A stretch of 52,476 nt of DNA from Nitrososphaeria archaeon (lineage in GTDB: Archaea > Thermoproteota > Nitrososphaeria > Nitrososphaerales > JANXEG01), in contig JARVKA010000009.1 of assembly GCA_029775915.1 (NCBI GenBank), forward strand, positions 1-52,476, given 5' to 3'. Both the position numbers and the translations under genes were made by a program. Under the pieces are notes generated by a model that saw only the letters and a list, made by a program, of their open reading frames with translations, was not told where the DNA came from and did no database searches. Below, in pieces: positions 8,072 through 15,288 of the stretch (positions within the stretch are counted from its first letter, which is position 1; the number at the start of each line of letters is the position of its first letter).

Positions 8072-9999
8072 TCAAACTCACCCTCAAATCTTAAATCATG
8101 CTTTTCTAAACTCTTGCCCCTCTTTAAAGCGTATTTTGATAAAAATACCATTATTTTACTAGCCTCCTTATTAGAAATAAGCTTTCTAAGTTTTAATTGA
8201 TTAATACCTTTAATTAAATCTTCAAATATTCCAGACCTTTCAAGTAGGTTAAGTTTAATACAGCAATTGAGGAGTTCATTTTCGAATGAGAAATCCTGCT
8301 CCATTAACTCATATATCTTATTCTTCATAATTTGATCGAAAATCTTCATTCGAATGTATATCTTCTTAAATGGGAGTATTTTATAAACTCGCTTAATAAC
8401 TATAGGTGAATAAAAATTATACTTACGTTCACCCATTGTCTCGTAACATACCATATAAAAAGGTATCTCCAACATAATTGGAGTATCGAACTTTAAGTTT
8501 TTAGGGAGATAAACCGATGCATAAAGAAAGTTACGAATAAATGAAGATTTTAATTCACTTAATCTATCAATTTGTAATACTATCTTATCAGTTCTCATTA
8601 TTATTTCATTTATCCATCTTTTTATATTCTCAATCTTTTGTGTCATCTCACTTTGCAATATTTTAATTCTATCCCTCATTTCATCAAATTTAACCCTATA
8701 CTCTTTATCTATTTTTAAAATCTCCTCATGCCGCCTTTTCTTGACATCTTCAATTTGATAAGATATGCTTGTTAAACGATCTTTCTTCTCCATAATCAAT
8801 AAGTTAGAATCTTTTATCAACCTTTCTAAATCACCTATTTGCTTATTCAACTTTATTAATGAGTCTTGAAGAACTTCTCTTTTTTCATTCTCTTGGCGTA
8901 ATTCACGCTCTAATTGTAATGTAAATTCACCAATCTTATTCATCTCTCCATTAATTTGTAAAAGGCGCTCTCTTATTAAACTCAATTCCTCAATAATTCC
9001 TTTACGTGCTTCAGCTAAATCTTCGAGTTTATTCCGCTCCATTTTCAAAGTTTCAAGTTGAGCTGTTTGACTCAAAAGTTTATTAGATAACTCATTACGT
9101 TTACGTTGTAGTATATCTAATTGCTTAGAAAGAGTTTTACTTTGCTCATTTAAATCCTCTAAAACTTTAGAGTATTCCTTTTGTTTTTCTTGTAAATTTT
9201 GAATTTCTTTTTGTATTATTATTGATTCACTCATTAAGCTTTTAATCTCTTCTTCCATTCTTCTATTAACTTCATCAACCTTTGATTGATACTCAACTTG
9301 TAATTCTTTTATTTTATCTTCAGTCTTATCACTTTCAATCTTTGTTGAATATCTTTTTTGAATATTCTCAATCTCCTTTTTTAGCTTTCCTATCTCTTCA
9401 TTAGTCTTCTCTATAAGATCTTTTCTTATACCATTAAGTGTTTTAATATCTGCTTCAGACTCTTTTAAAATTTGAATAAAATTCGAAACTTGTTGCCAAG
9501 AGAGTTTAGGATTTAAAGAGAGAGCATTAGTAATATTATCCTTCTTATAATGAATAATGCATGATTGTATATCAAAAATTATATCTTTTCTCGGAAAAAT
9601 GCTTATAATGAGTGATCTAGAGCCTTTGAAATCGAGAAAGTTTAATGAATACTCTCTTAATTTATTTAAGTATTCTTCAGTTGATGATTTCTTAATTCCT
9701 TCAATAAAATTTGTATAATTTGGAATTTCATGATAATATATAATTTGAGGGAAAATATTCAAACCATCAATAATCAAACCAATATCTTCTTTCCAAGGCG
9801 CAATCCATAATGGGTAATAAATTTTAGTTATAAATGAAATTTTTACAATACCTTTAAATTTTTTAAAAAGTTTTTTAAATTCGGATTCAATTAAAAGAAA
9901 AAGAAGAGCTATTTCCGCTTCTTTTGGAAGATCCCTCTCCATTCCTTTCTCATCAATCTCAAGCGCGTAAGGTAATACTGGTAATGTTACCTCTTCCAA
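8068..9999 (-). CDS. Large coiled-coil protein of unknown function
   Basis: A 643-residue protein in three parts. An N-terminal globular domain (about 1-165) has several strand-like segments (VKISFITKIYYPLWIAPW, IGLIIDGLNIFPQIIYYHEI). A very long charged coiled coil runs from about 175 to 475 with heptad-like L/I spacing (KKEIENIQKR, LSKQLDILQRKRNELSNKLL). A C-terminal globular domain (about 485-643) contains IPFYMVCYETMGERKYNFYSP and a helical end. No Walker A motif or ABC signature is visible, so it is not an SMC or Rad50 ATPase. There is no signal peptide or obvious TM segment. It overlaps the GT4 gene by 4 nt. I do not recognise the family. Confidence 0.75.
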   Translation of the reverse strand: MEEVTLPVLPYALEIDEKGMERDLPKEAEIALLFLLIESEFKKLFKKFKGIVKISFITKIYYPLWIAPWKEDIGLIIDGLNIFPQIIYYHEIPNYTNFIEGIKKSSTEEYLNKLREYSLNFLDFKGSRSLIISIFPRKDIIFDIQSCIIHYKKDNITNALSLNPKLSWQQVSNFIQILKESEADIKTLNGIRKDLIEKTNEEIGKLKKEIENIQKRYSTKIESDKTEDKIKELQVEYQSKVDEVNRRMEEEIKSLMSESIIIQKEIQNLQEKQKEYSKVLEDLNEQSKTLSKQLDILQRKRNELSNKLLSQTAQLETLKMERNKLEDLAEARKGIIEELSLIRERLLQINGEMNKIGEFTLQLERELRQENEKREVLQDSLIKLNKQIGDLERLIKDSNLLIMEKKDRLTSISYQIEDVKKRRHEEILKIDKEYRVKFDEMRDRIKILQSEMTQKIENIKRWINEIIMRTDKIVLQIDRLSELKSSFIRNFLYASVYLPKNLKFDTPIMLEIPFYMVCYETMGERKYNFYSPIVIKRVYKILPFKKIYIRMKIFDQIMKNKIYELMEQDFSFENELLNCCIKLNLLERSGIFEDLIKGINQLKLRKLISNKEASKIMVFLSKYALKRGKSLEKHDLRFEGEFE

Positions 10000-10072
10000 A
10001 AAATAAAAACCTCCAATTAAATTTACGTGTATGTGTTAATTAACACATTCAACCTAAATAAAGTTTCCCTAA

Positions 10073-10080
10073 TGCTATAA
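10073..10080. repeat. Target site duplication, left copy
   Basis: TGCTATAA directly abuts the left end of the IS at 10081 and recurs at 10716-10723 directly after its right end. An 8-bp duplication identifies the transposition target and shows that this insertion is intact at both ends. Confidence 0.9.
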
Positions 10081-10715
10081 GGCTCTGTTAACTTAAGGTC
10101 GTTTCTATCACCCATTAATGTCACGGATTATCCACATCATCTCAGGGCTGAATAGCTGGATAGGTTAGCCACCTCTAAACATATTCCAGTATGCATGCCC
10201 TCCTCTTGCGTTGAAGCACTCAGTCTATCCTTGAGCCTCTGAATTTCTCTCTATCACCTCATGGAACCAGCTGAATTCATACTTACGATGCTCGAGCTTG
10301 GTGCACGCCTTCGAGTAATAAGGGCGCCATTCATATTGGATGCCTCTCATAAGCCAAGGTCGTCAGGAATAGCTCGCCTGGATGCTATTCCTAGTCCAAG
10401 AGAGCCAAAACTTTAGGAAGCGTCTCTGGCTCGTAGGCGACCCATACCCATGCCACTAAGCCCCTAACTATGATGGCTGTCTTATCCAAGAGGAACAACG
10501 ACATAGCCTTGAAGAACCTCCTGAAGCCTCTGGACCCCACTTCCAGACCGCCACGTGGCTCTTATCCATAAAAGGCTTAAGAGCCTTGAGGTAGACTTGA
10601 AGCTCAAGGCTACGAGGTAGAGGCTGTAGAGGACTACCGGAAAGGCAATCCTCACTCTTATAAACATGGGGAAAAGGCTGTAGCCCTAAGTCAAAAGCCT
10701 TAAGTTAACAGAGCC
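10081..10715 (-). mobile_element. Defective 635-bp IS with 18-bp TIRs and 8-bp TSD
   Basis: The left end at 10081-10098 (GGCTCTGTTAACTTAAGG) and the right end at 10698-10715 are perfect reverse complements. Both flanks carry TGCTATAA (10073-10080 and 10716-10723). The interior is visibly more GC-rich than the host and encodes only shattered pieces of a transposase on the minus strand. It sits in the divergent intergenic region between the coiled-coil gene and the phosphoglycolate phosphatase gene. The 8-bp duplication and GGCTCTGTT-type ends fit IS6-like elements, though the family assignment is inference. Confidence 0.9.
10150..10667 (-). pseudogene. Transposase remains within the IS, multiply frameshifted
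   Basis: On the minus strand, separate frames show transposase-like pieces. The first is RVRIAFPVVLYSLYLVALSF...WIRATWR near the start at 10667. The next is VWVAYEPETLPKVLALLD at 10394-10447. The last is YYSKACTKLEHRKYEFSWFH followed by EVIERN around 10248-10325. These match the order of an archaeal DDE transposase of the type with V(W/Y)VAYEP...ALL(D/W) and a C-terminal WFxxVIERN. At least three frame breaks and several stops separate them, so the copy cannot make a working enzyme and may be mobilised only in trans. Confidence 0.7.
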
Positions 10716-10723
10716 TGCTATAA
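10716..10723. repeat. Target site duplication, right copy
   Basis: TGCTATAA immediately follows the right terminal repeat and is identical to 10073-10080. Confidence 0.9.
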
Positions 10724-10832
10724 TTACAAAATATTAAAATAGTAAAACTTTTTTCAAATCGCTTATTAAGAAAATATACGAATTGGAAGTGAGCGTTTAA
10801 ATCTATTCACACCTTATTAATAATCAATAGAA

Positions 10833-11507
10833 ATGCGTTTAAATTTATCAATGATATCAGCAGTAGTGATAGATTATGATAGAACACTAACTGATGAGAA
10901 TCTTAACTTATCGATTAAAGCTTTAGAAGCTTTAATAAGGCTTAAGGGAATGAGAGGTTGGCGTATTATTATAGCTTCAGGCAGACCTTTAAGCTTCTTC
11001 ATTAGCCATAATGAAATTATTGAGTTGGTTGATGCGATAGTTGCTGAAAATGGTGCTGTAATATACCTTCCAAAAGATAGTAAAAAAATTATTATAAGGT
11101 TTGATGATCTTTCTAAGATTAAAGAGAGATTGTTAAAATTTAACATACCTATTGAAACTTTTGATGTGATTATATCGGTTAAGAGGGAAGTTGAAGAGCT
11201 TATAAAAAAACTCATTAATGAATCTGGTGTTGATGCTAAAATAGAGTATAATGTAGATACAGTTATGATTATGCCAAAAATAGTTAATAAGTTAAGAGGT
11301 GTTCAAATGGCTTTAAAATTGCTAAATATTAAAGGTGGCTTTATAGCGTTTGGAGATGGAGAGAATGATGCTGAAGTTATAGATAAAGCTAATATCGGCA
11401 TTGCAGTAGCTAATGCTACTGAGATAGTTAAAGCTAAAGCAGATTATATTACCAATAAGCCTTATGGTTGTGGTGTAGCTGAGTTTATCGAAAGTTACCT
11501 TCTTTAA
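10833..11507 (+). CDS. pgp: Archaeal phosphoglycolate phosphatase (HAD family)
   Basis: A 224-residue HAD hydrolase of the Cof/SPP-like archaeal phosphoglycolate phosphatase type, a Mg-dependent cytosolic phosphatase. Motif I is DYDRTLT at residues 14-20 with both nucleophile-region aspartates (D14, D16), although the usual DxDGTLT glycine is arginine. Motif II is IIASGRPLSF, and motif IV is FGDGENDAEV followed by the typical IGIAVANA and ADYITNKPYGCGVAEFI. Length is normal. A TTTAAA box at about 10795 precedes the start. The true substrate could be another small phosphate ester. Confidence 0.85.
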   Translation: MRLNLSMISAVVIDYDRTLTDENLNLSIKALEALIRLKGMRGWRIIIASGRPLSFFISHNEIIELVDAIVAENGAVIYLPKDSKKIIIRFDDLSKIKERLLKFNIPIETFDVIISVKREVEELIKKLINESGVDAKIEYNVDTVMIMPKIVNKLRGVQMALKLLNIKGGFIAFGDGENDAEVIDKANIGIAVANATEIVKAKADYITNKPYGCGVAEFIESYLL

Positions 11508-11540
11508 ATATCAAGTTTGTTGAATTAATAATAAATCATT

Positions 11541-12257
11541 TTATAATTTGGAGTAAATTAATATAGTTAATAAATCGCCAATTACCAACATGATTATAAA
11601 ACCTATAGTTATGTAAAATATTAGAGGTATAGCTGGCGTTGCCCATACACCACTATCTCGAAGGTAATCTTCATTAGCTCTTAATAAAGAGATTTTGAAT
11701 TTACGCTTCCCATTTTTCACTTCCTCTAAAGCAAAGTAAAACCTTTTCCTCTCATTAGTATTTAATTTGTATCCAAGTAAACAAACTAAGAACTTTTTCC
11801 ATAAACGCTCAGATTCAAAACCTTGAAAGATTTTTTTACCTCTAATTATGCGTGTTAAATTCTTAATAAGATAATATATTGGTAAAGCTAAAGTTAAGAG
11901 AATTGAATTGGTGAATGTGATTATAGGTGAGAATGGATATAAAGAGTAAGGTGGTTGATAAATAGGCAGTAAAAATGATAGTGATATAAGTGCTTTTGCA
12001 TCAGCACCACCATAAAAACCACCGTAATAAAGTCCAATAGCGATAATTGAAGTAATGCCAATTGAGATAATTATTGATAAAAATTTGCTAAATAACATGC
12101 TTTCGAATACGAATTCATAAATTAATGTAATAATACCGATCGTTGAAAAAATGATCCAAAGTTTATCAGCCACCTCGCGATTCTTCAAATCACTATATGA
12201 AGCATATGTTAGCATAATGAGGCATAATAAAATTCTAAGTGTGAGAAGATTTAACAT
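11541..12257 (-). CDS. Type IV prepilin/prearchaellin peptidase (A24, PibD/FlaK-like)
   Basis: A 238-residue membrane aspartyl protease that removes class III signal peptides from archaellins and pilins. Both catalytic aspartates are in the expected contexts: YSDLKNREV with D23 after the first TM helix, and the GGADAK motif with D86 at the cytoplasmic face. Around six hydrophobic helices are present, with a basic cytoplasmic loop around residues 135-180 and a C-terminal TM segment (IPLIFYITIGFIIMLVIGDL). No pilin or archaellin gene is visible in this window, so its substrates lie elsewhere. It converges with the HAD phosphatase gene. Confidence 0.88.
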   Translation of the reverse strand: MLNLLTLRILLCLIMLTYASYSDLKNREVADKLWIIFSTIGIITLIYEFVFESMLFSKFLSIIISIGITSIIAIGLYYGGFYGGADAKALISLSFLLPIYQPPYSLYPFSPIITFTNSILLTLALPIYYLIKNLTRIIRGKKIFQGFESERLWKKFLVCLLGYKLNTNERKRFYFALEEVKNGKRKFKISLLRANEDYLRDSGVWATPAIPLIFYITIGFIIMLVIGDLLTILIYSKL

Positions 12258-12308
12258 TAATGCAACCTCAATATCAATATTCCGATCATCACATTTTTAA
12301 TTTTCTAA

Positions 12309-12665
12309 TTAAAAGTTTGTTTTTGTTCCAACCCTCATAACGTATAAATGAGAGAAGGAAGAATCTTCTGTAGCACCATGCCAATGCTTCTCTCCAGCAG
12401 GTATTAATATAATATCACCAACAGTTACTAATCGCTCCTCTTTTTCAGTCGCAACTATACCCTTCCCTTGTATTACATAAAGTAATTGATCATGATCATG
12501 AATGTGAAATTTATTTTTAGCACCTGGTGGAAATGTTACAATTGCAACTCTAAATTCCTCAGAGCCCATAGATTCATCAAAAAGAGTGGTTACTTCTACA
12601 GTGCCTAAAAATATACCTCCAGATCTTTTTTCAACTTTCGCATCTTTAACATTTACTATCTTCAT
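12309..12665 (-). CDS. Cupin-domain protein
   Basis: A 118-residue single-domain cupin. Cupin motif 1 appears as FHIHDHDQLLYVIQGKG and motif 2 as VGDIILIPAGEKHWHGA, giving the usual metal-binding histidines. The N-terminal strands (VKDAKVEKRSGGIFLGTVEV) complete the small beta-barrel. Such stand-alone cupins are found as isomerases, dioxygenases or stress proteins; nothing here tells which. It is transcribed divergently from speD. Confidence 0.85.
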   Translation of the reverse strand: MKIVNVKDAKVEKRSGGIFLGTVEVTTLFDESMGSEEFRVAIVTFPPGAKNKFHIHDHDQLLYVIQGKGIVATEKEERLVTVGDIILIPAGEKHWHGATEDSSFSHLYVMRVGTKTNF

Positions 12666-12833
12666 AATTAATCACCACCATTATACAGCTTCCTATATTA
12701 ATATTTGCATATAAATTTAATCGAGCATTTAAGAATTTACTATAAGCCTTCTCAAATATTTTTCAATAAGATTTAAAATTAAAGTGATATTGTGAGTAAA
12801 AGTTTATGAATTTTACCATTTTTAAAAACAAAA

Positions 12834-12843
12834 TTTATATATG
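12834..12843 (+). promoter_or_regulatory. TATA box of speD-bpsA
   Basis: TTTATATATG preceded by an A/T-rich BRE-like stretch. Archaeal spacing of about 25 nt predicts transcription start near 12862-12866. This leaves a leader of about 70 nt before the ATG at 12934, which is long for this window, where most promoters sit about 30 nt from the start codon. Confidence 0.5.
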
Positions 12844-12880
12844 AGATTTCCCTAAAAAACAAAGGGATAAGACAAGTTAT

Positions 12881-12991
12881 GCTTGGTTTATATTACACCA
12901 AGCTCGGGAGTTCGACGATATGGGGTGTCCGTAATGGGCATCCACATTATCGCCGAATTTCGGGGCGTAGACCCCAAAAAGATATCCCGAG
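12881..12991 (+). promoter_or_regulatory. Candidate structured RNA element at 5' end of speD
   Basis: About 100 nt of roughly 55 percent GC in an AT-rich genome, able to fold into several stems. Stem A pairs GCTTGGT (12881-12887) with ACCAAGC (12897-12903). Stem B pairs TCGGGA (12904-12909) with TCCCGA (12985-12990), stacking directly on A. Inside B, GGGTGTCC (12923-12930) pairs with GGGCATCC (12936-12943) around a 5-nt loop, holding the ATG at 12934-12936 at the loop/stem junction. GGGG (12962-12965) can pair either with CCCC (12972-12975) or with the CCGA/CGCC region at 12951-12956, two exclusive states. The pairings are read directly from the sequence; a switch function is inference. Confidence 0.45.
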
Positions 12992-13287
12992 TGGAGGAAC
13001 TTCAAGTAATTTTAGATAAAATAATTATTAAATCCGGTCTTCATGTTGTATCTTCAAAATTCCATCAATTCGAACCTTATGGTGTTTCTGCCATTTATCT
13101 TCTCAGTGAATCACACTTAAGTGTTCATACATGGCCTGAATATAGTTATATGGCTTTAGATATTTTTACTTGTGGGGATGATAATCCAGCTTTGAAAGCT
13201 TTCGAGTTATTAATAGCAGAGTTTCAACCAAAAAAGGTTAAAAAAAGGATTATCAGAAGGGATGTGATTGGAGAAGATAAAAGCTAA
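12934..13287 (+). CDS. speD: S-adenosylmethionine decarboxylase proenzyme
   Basis: A 117-residue prokaryotic-type AdoMet decarboxylase proenzyme that self-cleaves to make a pyruvoyl cofactor and produces decarboxylated SAM, the aminopropyl donor for polyamines. The LSESHLSVHTWPEY stretch contains the Glu-Ser cleavage site, the processing histidine follows, and FTCGDD supplies the catalytic cysteine. An arginine-decarboxylase activity, known for some crenarchaeal paralogues, cannot be excluded. I chose ATG 12934 because the family begins a few residues before G-x-H; in-frame TTG 12883 or GTG 12925 are alternatives. The first 60 nt are unusually GC-rich. It overlaps bpsA by 20 nt. Confidence 0.9.
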   Translation: MGIHIIAEFRGVDPKKISRVEELQVILDKIIIKSGLHVVSSKFHQFEPYGVSAIYLLSESHLSVHTWPEYSYMALDIFTCGDDNPALKAFELLIAEFQPKKVKKRIIRRDVIGEDKS

Positions 13288-14314
13288 AATTTTAAATGAA
13301 ATTGCAACTTCAAATAAAACTTTTTGGGAGCTTCTCGATAAATCAAATTGCTCTCTTAAAGATTTTATCACAACGTTGAGAACGCTTTATAAAAAAGGTA
13401 TTATTACTACTGATGGTAATTATTTTTATTTAACCGATAAGGGTAAGAATAACATTAATTTAAAGAGTTTAAATTTTAAGGTAGATATTTGTTCAAATTG
13501 CTATGGTAAGCGTATAATTCCAAGAATGAAATTTAAAGAGATTTTGGAAGGTTTTAAGCGTATAATTGAGAAAAGACCACGTCCAAATCTTGATTTCTTT
13601 CAAGGTTATATGTTAGAACAAGATGTGATTTCAAGGGTTGCTTTAATGCATTATTATGGCGATTTGGATGGAAAGAGTATTATTTTAATTGGTGATGATG
13701 ATTTATTAAGTATCGCTTTATCTTTAACTGAATTACCATCACGTATAACAGTCTTAGATATTGATAAAAGGATAGGTGAGTTTATAAAATCTATTAATAA
13801 GGATTATGGCTTTAATATTGAATTTATAGAGTATGATGTATCTAACCCATTGCCTCAAGATCTTTATGAAAATTTTGATACTTTCTCTTCAGAGCCCCTT
13901 GAAACATATTCTGGTTTAAGAGCATTTTTAATACGTGGTGTGAGTTGCTTAAAAGAAAATGGTGTTGGTTATTTTGGCTTAACTCTTTATGAAGCCTCAC
14001 TTAAAAAATGGTTAGCTATACAAAAGCTCCTTTCAAAAATGAATTGTGTTATTACTGATATAATTCAAGGCTTCTCAACTTATCCAATGGATTACGGTAA
14101 TTTGAATTATGAAGAATTCGCTTACAATTTGGGTTTTAAAGTTGGAAAAAATCTTGGTGTGAATTGGTATAAATCTGCTTTGTATAGATTTGAAATACTC
14201 GGTAAAGCTAAGTTACCACTCGAATTTAATAAAAAATTAAGGGTTAAATTTATTGATTTAAATGAGGATATAACTCATCCAAAACTTTATAAAAAAATTT
14301 TAAAAGAAGAATAA
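13268..14314 (+). CDS. bpsA: N4-bis(aminopropyl)spermidine synthase (branched polyamine synthase)
   Basis: A 348-residue aminopropyltransferase of the BpsA type. An N-terminal winged helix (about 1-65) and a CSNC pair (C75, C78) precede a Rossmann methyltransferase-like domain with the diagnostic IGDDDLLSIALSL (GDDD at 142-145), VLDIDKRIGEFI and SSEPLETYSGLRAFLIRG. BpsA adds two aminopropyl groups from decarboxylated SAM to spermidine, giving quaternary branched polyamines typical of thermophiles. The start is TTG inside the end of speD, with a 20-nt overlap, so the enzyme and its donor-making partner are translationally coupled. Confidence 0.9.
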   Translation: MEKIKAKILNEIATSNKTFWELLDKSNCSLKDFITTLRTLYKKGIITTDGNYFYLTDKGKNNINLKSLNFKVDICSNCYGKRIIPRMKFKEILEGFKRIIEKRPRPNLDFFQGYMLEQDVISRVALMHYYGDLDGKSIILIGDDDLLSIALSLTELPSRITVLDIDKRIGEFIKSINKDYGFNIEFIEYDVSNPLPQDLYENFDTFSSEPLETYSGLRAFLIRGVSCLKENGVGYFGLTLYEASLKKWLAIQKLLSKMNCVITDIIQGFSTYPMDYGNLNYEEFAYNLGFKVGKNLGVNWYKSALYRFEILGKAKLPLEFNKKLRVKFIDLNEDITHPKLYKKILKEE

Positions 14315-14547
14315 AATTTTATTCTTAAACCCATGCTTAGAATTTAAATTCATTCAAAACAAAAATTAAAGATTGTGTGAGTGTTAAAAATTTATTAAAG
14401 TTTTTGAACATTTTTAGTGTTAGATTTTTTTGAAAAATTAAAATTTTTCCTTACACACTTACACTAAATGGAATAATAGTGAATGGTTTCAATATTAGAA
14501 AATTTTAAATTAAAGAAAATTGCAAAAATAAGTTTGCAATTAACAAT

Positions 14548-15189
14548 TTGCAAGTCTTGTTTAAATTATCAAAAATGGTGAATTGTGAGGTTATAGAGAG
14601 AATCACAAGATTTACTGTAAGGGTAAAGATTAATGGAGAAGAGAAATTAGCATTATTGCGTAATACAGGGCGCCTTTATGATTTAATTTATCGAGGTTCA
14701 TTAGGGGTATGCTTAAAAACTCAATCACCAAAGAAGAACGAATTTATTTTAATTGGTATAAAGGTAAATAAAGAGCAAATCGCTTTAATCGATACTAAAT
14801 TGCAAGCTAAAGCTTTTGAACAAACTATTAATTTGAATTTAATCCCTTGGTTGTATGGGTGGGTTATTAATTCTAAAGAGGTTTTTATTCAAGATTCTAA
14901 GCTTGATTACTCTATTTTAAGTTTAAATAATGAGCAAGGCTTTTTAGAGTTAAAATCTGCGATTCAATTTAATGGTTATTACGCTAAATATCCAGATTGT
15001 CCAACTTTACGTGGTCGTAAGCATATTCACCTATTAAGAATAATTAAGAGAAATGGATATCGAAGTATTATAGCATTTATAGTAGCCCATCCTTACGCTC
15101 AAGCCTTTACACCAAATGTAAATTCAGATCCTAATTTAGCTGAAGAATTGAATCAAGCGTATAAAGAAGGTGTTGAAGTAATGCGGTGA
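14548..15189 (+). CDS. sfsA: SfsA family nuclease-like protein, 3' end frameshifted
   Basis: The reading frame gives 213 residues with the SfsA hallmarks: LLRNTGRLYDLIY, a degenerate DTKLQAKAFE, LELKSAIQF, YPDCPTLRGRKHIHLL and FTPNVNSDPNLAEELNQAY. SfsA proteins have an OB-fold and an endonuclease-like core; the old name refers to sugar fermentation stimulation and the molecular role is unsettled. The frame stops right after GVEVMR, whereas the family normally continues about 20-25 residues; that tail is present in another frame at 15186-15254. The start is TTG 14548 or ATG 14575. Confidence 0.8.
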   Translation: MQVLFKLSKMVNCEVIERITRFTVRVKINGEEKLALLRNTGRLYDLIYRGSLGVCLKTQSPKKNEFILIGIKVNKEQIALIDTKLQAKAFEQTINLNLIPWLYGWVINSKEVFIQDSKLDYSILSLNNEQGFLELKSAIQFNGYYAKYPDCPTLRGRKHIHLLRIIKRNGYRSIIAFIVAHPYAQAFTPNVNSDPNLAEELNQAYKEGVEVMR

Positions 15190-15254
15190 AGATTTATTTA
15201 ATTAAAGATGGTTCAATTATTTTACTCAACCCTAATTTACCAATTCGAATTTAA
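15186..15254 (+). other. Out-of-frame C-terminal tail of SfsA
   Basis: A GTG-initiated 22-codon frame reads VKIYLIKDGSIILLNPNLPI and ends in a stop. It corresponds to the final strand segment of SfsA proteins (pattern GVEV-x-aYxxxxxxxGIxLxxxLPI). It begins four bases before the stop of the main frame, so a single-base frame change near 15180-15185 separates the two. This is a real frameshift mutation, a stop-start overlap splitting the protein, or a sequence error. Confidence 0.6.
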
Positions 15255-15259
15255 ATATA
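15250..15259 (+). promoter_or_regulatory. TATA box of trmO
   Basis: TTTAAATATA lies about 30 nt before the TTG start at 15289, which is the spacing for a leaderless transcript. It overlaps the end of the SfsA tail. Confidence 0.45.
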
Positions 15260-15288
15260 TCTACTATTATTATATAGTGTGAGAGTTC

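Noticed and set aside
8068-9999. Coiled-coil protein as SMC/Rad50
   Set aside because: Neither globular end has a Walker A motif, ABC signature or Walker B motif, and there is no hinge or zinc hook pattern in the coil centre.
10482-10667. 61-codon minus-strand ORF as a stand-alone gene
   Set aside because: It lies wholly inside the IS bounded by perfect inverted repeats and is the first piece of its broken transposase.
14374-14470. Imperfect inverted repeats (TTTAGTGT / ACACTAAA and GTGTGAG-like arms) between bpsA and sfsA
   Set aside because: The stretch is extremely AT-rich; pairing of this quality is expected by chance, and no GC-rich core supports an RNA.
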